From NCBI RefSeq assembly GCF_049680855.1, contig NZ_JBMPGS010000006.1:62001-126000 (forward strand): DNA of 64,000 nucleotides. The letters are read 5' to 3'. Shown in pieces: positions 61,015 through 64,000 of the stretch (position 1 is the first letter of the stretch; each line of letters starts with the position of its first letter). A program made the translations under genes and the position numbers. Origin of the DNA: Salinimicrobium sp049680855. Lineage in GTDB: Bacteria > Bacteroidota > Bacteroidia > Flavobacteriales > Flavobacteriaceae. The notes below the pieces were generated by a model. The model was not told where the DNA came from and made no database searches. It saw only the letters and a program-made list of their open reading frames with translations.

Positions 61015-64000
61015 ATGAAAAAAAGATTAAGTGGAATTCTAACACTATTACTGGTGTTAGTTGTGCAAATGACCTTTGCGCAAGAACAAAAAACGGTTAC
61101 TGGAACCGTTACAGATGCAGAAGGATTGCCTCTGCCTGGAGTAAACGTGATTGTTCAGAATACCAATAGAGGTACTCAAACAGATTTTGATGGTGTTTAT
61201 ACCATAGATGCTTCGGTTGGCGAAGTTTTGGTTTTTAGATTTTTAGGATATGCACGGGAGCTGCGAACTATTGGTGCTGAAAGTACTATAGATGTTCAGA
61301 TGGAAGTAGATGCTGCCGCTTTGGACGAAGTGATAGTAACAGGGTATGGAAATCGTTCTACTGTGAAGGAAACGAGTTCTGCATCGGTTGTGTCTTCTGA
61401 ACAATTGGAGGATAGGCCTATCGCATCTGTAAATAACTTACTTACAGGAAATGCTACAGGTGTATTTGTTGCTGGTGGTAGTGGGCAACCGGGTGGAAAT
61501 ACTACAGTAAGGATTCGTGGTATTAGTTCATTAAATGCTGGTACTGCTCCTTTGTATGTAGTAGATGGTGTGCCGGTTATTTCTGGTGATTATACTAGAA
61601 ACACTACGACTGCAGATGTTTTAGCGAGCATGAACCCAAATGATATTGAATCGGTTACTGTATTAAAAGATGCATCAGCTACAGCACAATATGGTGCAAG
61701 GGCAGCGAATGGCGTTATTTTAATTACTACTAAACGTGGAAAATCTGGTGCTCCTAGATACTCTTTAACTGTGGAGACAGGATTTAATGAAAGAGCCGTT
61801 GAAGGTGAAGAACGTCTCTCTGCAGATCAATGGGGTGAGCTTGTAAATGAAGGTTTAGTAAATGCTTTAGGAAGTGATTACGCAAACTATTATGAGGAGG
61901 TTCTTAATCCAGATGGTCTTGATACTGACTGGGGAGAGGCTATTGAGCGTAGCTCTGCTTTGCAGCAGCAGGTTAACTTTTCGGTTACAGGAGGGAGTGA
62001 GAACTTAAGATATTTTACTTCGTTAAGTTATTTTGATCAGGAAAGTATCATCAAAAATTCCTTTTTTAACAGAACTTCTGGAAGAATAAAAGTGGATTAC
62101 GATTTGAATGATAAAATTAGTATCAGTCAAAATGTGAACGCAAGTTTTTCTAATTTGAAGTCATTACCATCAGGAGGTGGATTTGCGAATCCAATCTTGA
62201 ACCAATATTTTGGTTTGCCGACTGATCCATTGTACAATGAGGATGGAAGTTTCTACATAGGAACAAACCCGAACAACCCGCGTCTTGGTAACGGATTGTT
62301 CAATGTTCCAATGTTGCTAGAGAACAACTTTAGTAAAGCGAAAACTTTAAAGCTTACCGGAATTACAAATTTCTCTTATGATATTACTGACAATTTAAAC
62401 TTTACGTCTAGATTGTCATTGGATAATACAGTTATTGAGGAAGATGAGTATCAAAATCCACGTCATGGTGATGGGTTCTCTGTAAATGGTAGAGCATACG
62501 CTTATGATACAAGAGTTTTTGATTATGTTTTTCAGAACATGGTAAGTTATGATTTTACCTTAGGTGAGTCTAATAATTTCAATATCCTATTGGTTCAGGA
62601 AGCTCAAAAAAATCAATACAGAGATGTTTCTTCTGCTGCTGAAGGATATGGTAAGGAAGGGTTTTATACTGTTTCTGTTGGATCTAATGATGCCATTGCT
62701 GGAGGGACGAGAAGTCAATCAACAAATGCGGCGTATTTGGCCAGTTTAACTTATGATTTTGATGATAAGTATACTTTAGAAGCGTCCTTTAGACGTGAAG
62801 GGAATTCTAATTTCGCAGCCAACAATAAATGGGGTAATTTCTGGTCAGTTGGCGGTGCCTGGGATGTAGCTCAGGAAGATTTCATGATGGATAGTGTGTT
62901 AGATCAATTGAAACTAAGAGCCAGTTATGGACAGGTAGGTAATGCTTCTATAGGTTCTACTTCTAGTTTATCTTATTTCTCCTTTGGAGGAGAATATAAC
63001 GGAAGAATTCCTTTATATGTTGGAGGTGTAGAAAATCCTGATTTGACATGGGAAGTAAATAAGCCTTTCAACGTAGGTCTTGACTTTGGATTTTTTGGAA
63101 GTAGATTACATGGTAGTTTAGATTATTTCGTTAAGACTACTGAGGATCTTCTATATGCTATTCCACTTTCTCTAGCGACTGGAGAGACTTCTAAATGGGT
63201 TAATGCAGGTTCTCTTGAGAACCGAGGATATGAAGTAACTCTTGGAGGAAACATTTTTGGAGGAGACTTCCGTTGGGATTCTCAAATCAATTTCTCTCAT
63301 GTTCAAAATGAATTGCTAGACCTTTTAGAGGATGATGTAATTGATGGAACAAAAATATTAAGAGAGGGTGAAAGTATTAATACCTACTTTATGAGAAAAT
63401 GGGCCGGTGTGGATCCTGAAAATGGAGATCCATTATGGTACATTAATGGTAAGGGTGGCGAAACTACAAATGTTTATAATGAAGCACAAAGAGCTACACA
63501 AGGTAACTCCTTACCAAATTACACAGGTGGATTCAATAATAGCTTCAGTTATAAAGGTTTCACATTGGAAACGCTATTAACCTTTGCTTTAGATTATAAA
63601 GTTTATGACTCCTGGGCTTTTTACATGCAAAGTTCCGGTACATATAGGTTGAACTATCCAGGTTACGCTAGTGGTTTAGATAGATGGCAAGAGCCAGGGG
63701 ATGTTGCTTTAAACCCAAGAGAGGTTTACAACAACAATAACCAGAATTCTGCAACATCTACTCGTTTTCTATACGATGGTGACCACGTTAGATTGAGCAA
63801 TGTGCAGCTTGGTTATGACTTTGGAGAATTGATTGGTTCAGACTTGTTTAGTAATTTCCTAGTATATGTTAGAGGAACAAATATTTACACGTATGCTTTT
63901 GATGAGAATCTAAACTGGGATCCTGAAACAAGAACATCAGGTGTTATTAACCTGGATTTACCACCATTGAAAAGTTACACTATGGGTGTAAGATTATCAT
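61015..64000 (+). CDS. SusC/RagA-family TonB-linked outer-membrane transporter (copy 2, cut by window end)
   Basis: An open frame of 995 codons to the window edge. Signal peptide MKKRLSGILTLLLVLVVQMT nearly repeats that of copy 1. The beta domain (GLPLPGVNVIVQNTNRGTQT), plug (VLKDASATAQYGARAANGVI) and barrel then diverge. The last visible residues, LKSYTMGVRLS, are just short of the usual terminal aromatic residue, so only a codon or two plus stop should be missing. A second SusD is expected immediately downstream. Confidence 0.94.
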   Translation, partial: MKKRLSGILTLLLVLVVQMTFAQEQKTVTGTVTDAEGLPLPGVNVIVQNTNRGTQTDFDGVYTIDASVGEVLVFRFLGYARELRTIGAESTIDVQMEVDAAALDEVIVTGYGNRSTVKETSSASVVSSEQLEDRPIASVNNLLTGNATGVFVAGGSGQPGGNTTVRIRGISSLNAGTAPLYVVDGVPVISGDYTRNTTTADVLASMNPNDIESVTVLKDASATAQYGARAANGVILITTKRGKSGAPRYSLTVETGFNERAVEGEERLSADQWGELVNEGLVNALGSDYANYYEEVLNPDGLDTDWGEAIERSSALQQQVNFSVTGGSENLRYFTSLSYFDQESIIKNSFFNRTSGRIKVDYDLNDKISISQNVNASFSNLKSLPSGGGFANPILNQYFGLPTDPLYNEDGSFYIGTNPNNPRLGNGLFNVPMLLENNFSKAKTLKLTGITNFSYDITDNLNFTSRLSLDNTVIEEDEYQNPRHGDGFSVNGRAYAYDTRVFDYVFQNMVSYDFTLGESNNFNILLVQEAQKNQYRDVSSAAEGYGKEGFYTVSVGSNDAIAGGTRSQSTNAAYLASLTYDFDDKYTLEASFRREGNSNFAANNKWGNFWSVGGAWDVAQEDFMMDSVLDQLKLRASYGQVGNASIGSTSSLSYFSFGGEYNGRIPLYVGGVENPDLTWEVNKPFNVGLDFGFFGSRLHGSLDYFVKTTEDLLYAIPLSLATGETSKWVNAGSLENRGYEVTLGGNIFGGDFRWDSQINFSHVQNELLDLLEDDVIDGTKILREGESINTYFMRKWAGVDPENGDPLWYINGKGGETTNVYNEAQRATQGNSLPNYTGGFNNSFSYKGFTLETLLTFALDYKVYDSWAFYMQSSGTYRLNYPGYASGLDRWQEPGDVALNPREVYNNNNQNSATSTRFLYDGDHVRLSNVQLGYDFGELIGSDLFSNFLVYVRGTNIYTYAFDENLNWDPETRTSGVINLDLPPLKSYTMGVRLS

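Noticed and set aside
1..64000. CRISPR arrays, tRNA or rRNA genes, prophage or insertion sequences
   Set aside because: I looked for regularly spaced direct repeats, cloverleaf-like segments and transposase motifs and found none that hold up. Short tRNA genes could still be missed by eye.

Overview
The window looks like a chromosomal segment from a marine or soil flavobacterium (Bacteroidota, Flavobacteriaceae, of the Gramella/Salegentibacter type). The grounds are two SusC/SusD-type outer-membrane loci, an exosortase F (XrtF) pair, a GYDIA-type GHMP kinase beside a class II HMG-CoA reductase, many lipoproteins with short lipoboxes, and repeated use of the Bacteroidota -7 promoter element TAnnTTTG. 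Base composition is AT-rich and even. I saw no rRNA, tRNA, CRISPR array, phage or insertion sequence.

Layout. 1-4.3 kb: envelope genes on + (lptC, a small membrane protein, a CNNM/CBS protein, a PpiD-like folding factor). 4.4-6.7 kb: a two-gene mevalonate operon on -. 6.9-10.7 kb: dipeptidyl peptidase IV followed by a POT peptide transporter. 10.9-16.2 kb: a thioredoxin-fold protein on +, then a - block of comEC, an NlpC/P60 lipoprotein, lpxB, a small membrane protein and surE. 16.3-18.4 kb: a Prc/Ctp protease on +. 18.5-25.9 kb: purH and the cell-shape genes mreB, mreC, mreD, mrdA, rodA on -. 26-30.3 kb: a MacB-type permease, a serine hydrolase, a free-methionine-sulfoxide reductase (-) and the xrtF pair.

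30.4-44.5 kb is a copper (or related metal) resistance island on +: an HYC_CC_PP protein, a CusA-CusC-CusB type RND efflux system, a DUF3347 lipoprotein, two AraC-type regulators with a metal-binding-like N-terminus, a Cys-rich four-helix copper-storage protein, an APC permease and a CopA-type P-ATPase with five metal-binding modules. The genes cover periplasmic capture, export from cytosol and periplasm, cytosolic storage and probable metal sensing.

44.5-55.3 kb: an EF-hand lipoprotein gene interrupted by an in-frame stop codon, a large zinc metalloprotease, a conserved membrane protein, lysS, a Pmp3/YqaE peptide, lipB, a large beta-propeller-like lipoprotein and rnhB. 55.6-64 kb: susC-susD followed by a second susC that runs off the window end.

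The most unusual signal belongs to no gene. The exact palindrome AAAATGNCATTTT occurs eight times in 64 kb, against about 0.01-0.02 expected by simple composition, with several more near-copies. Two exact copies form the tips of terminator hairpins, and six lie in coding sequence, all in the same codon frame. Its role is unknown to me. Other leads are the HMA-AraC regulators, the XrtF pair without a known substrate, the interrupted EF-hand gene, and a nested inverted repeat behind lysS.
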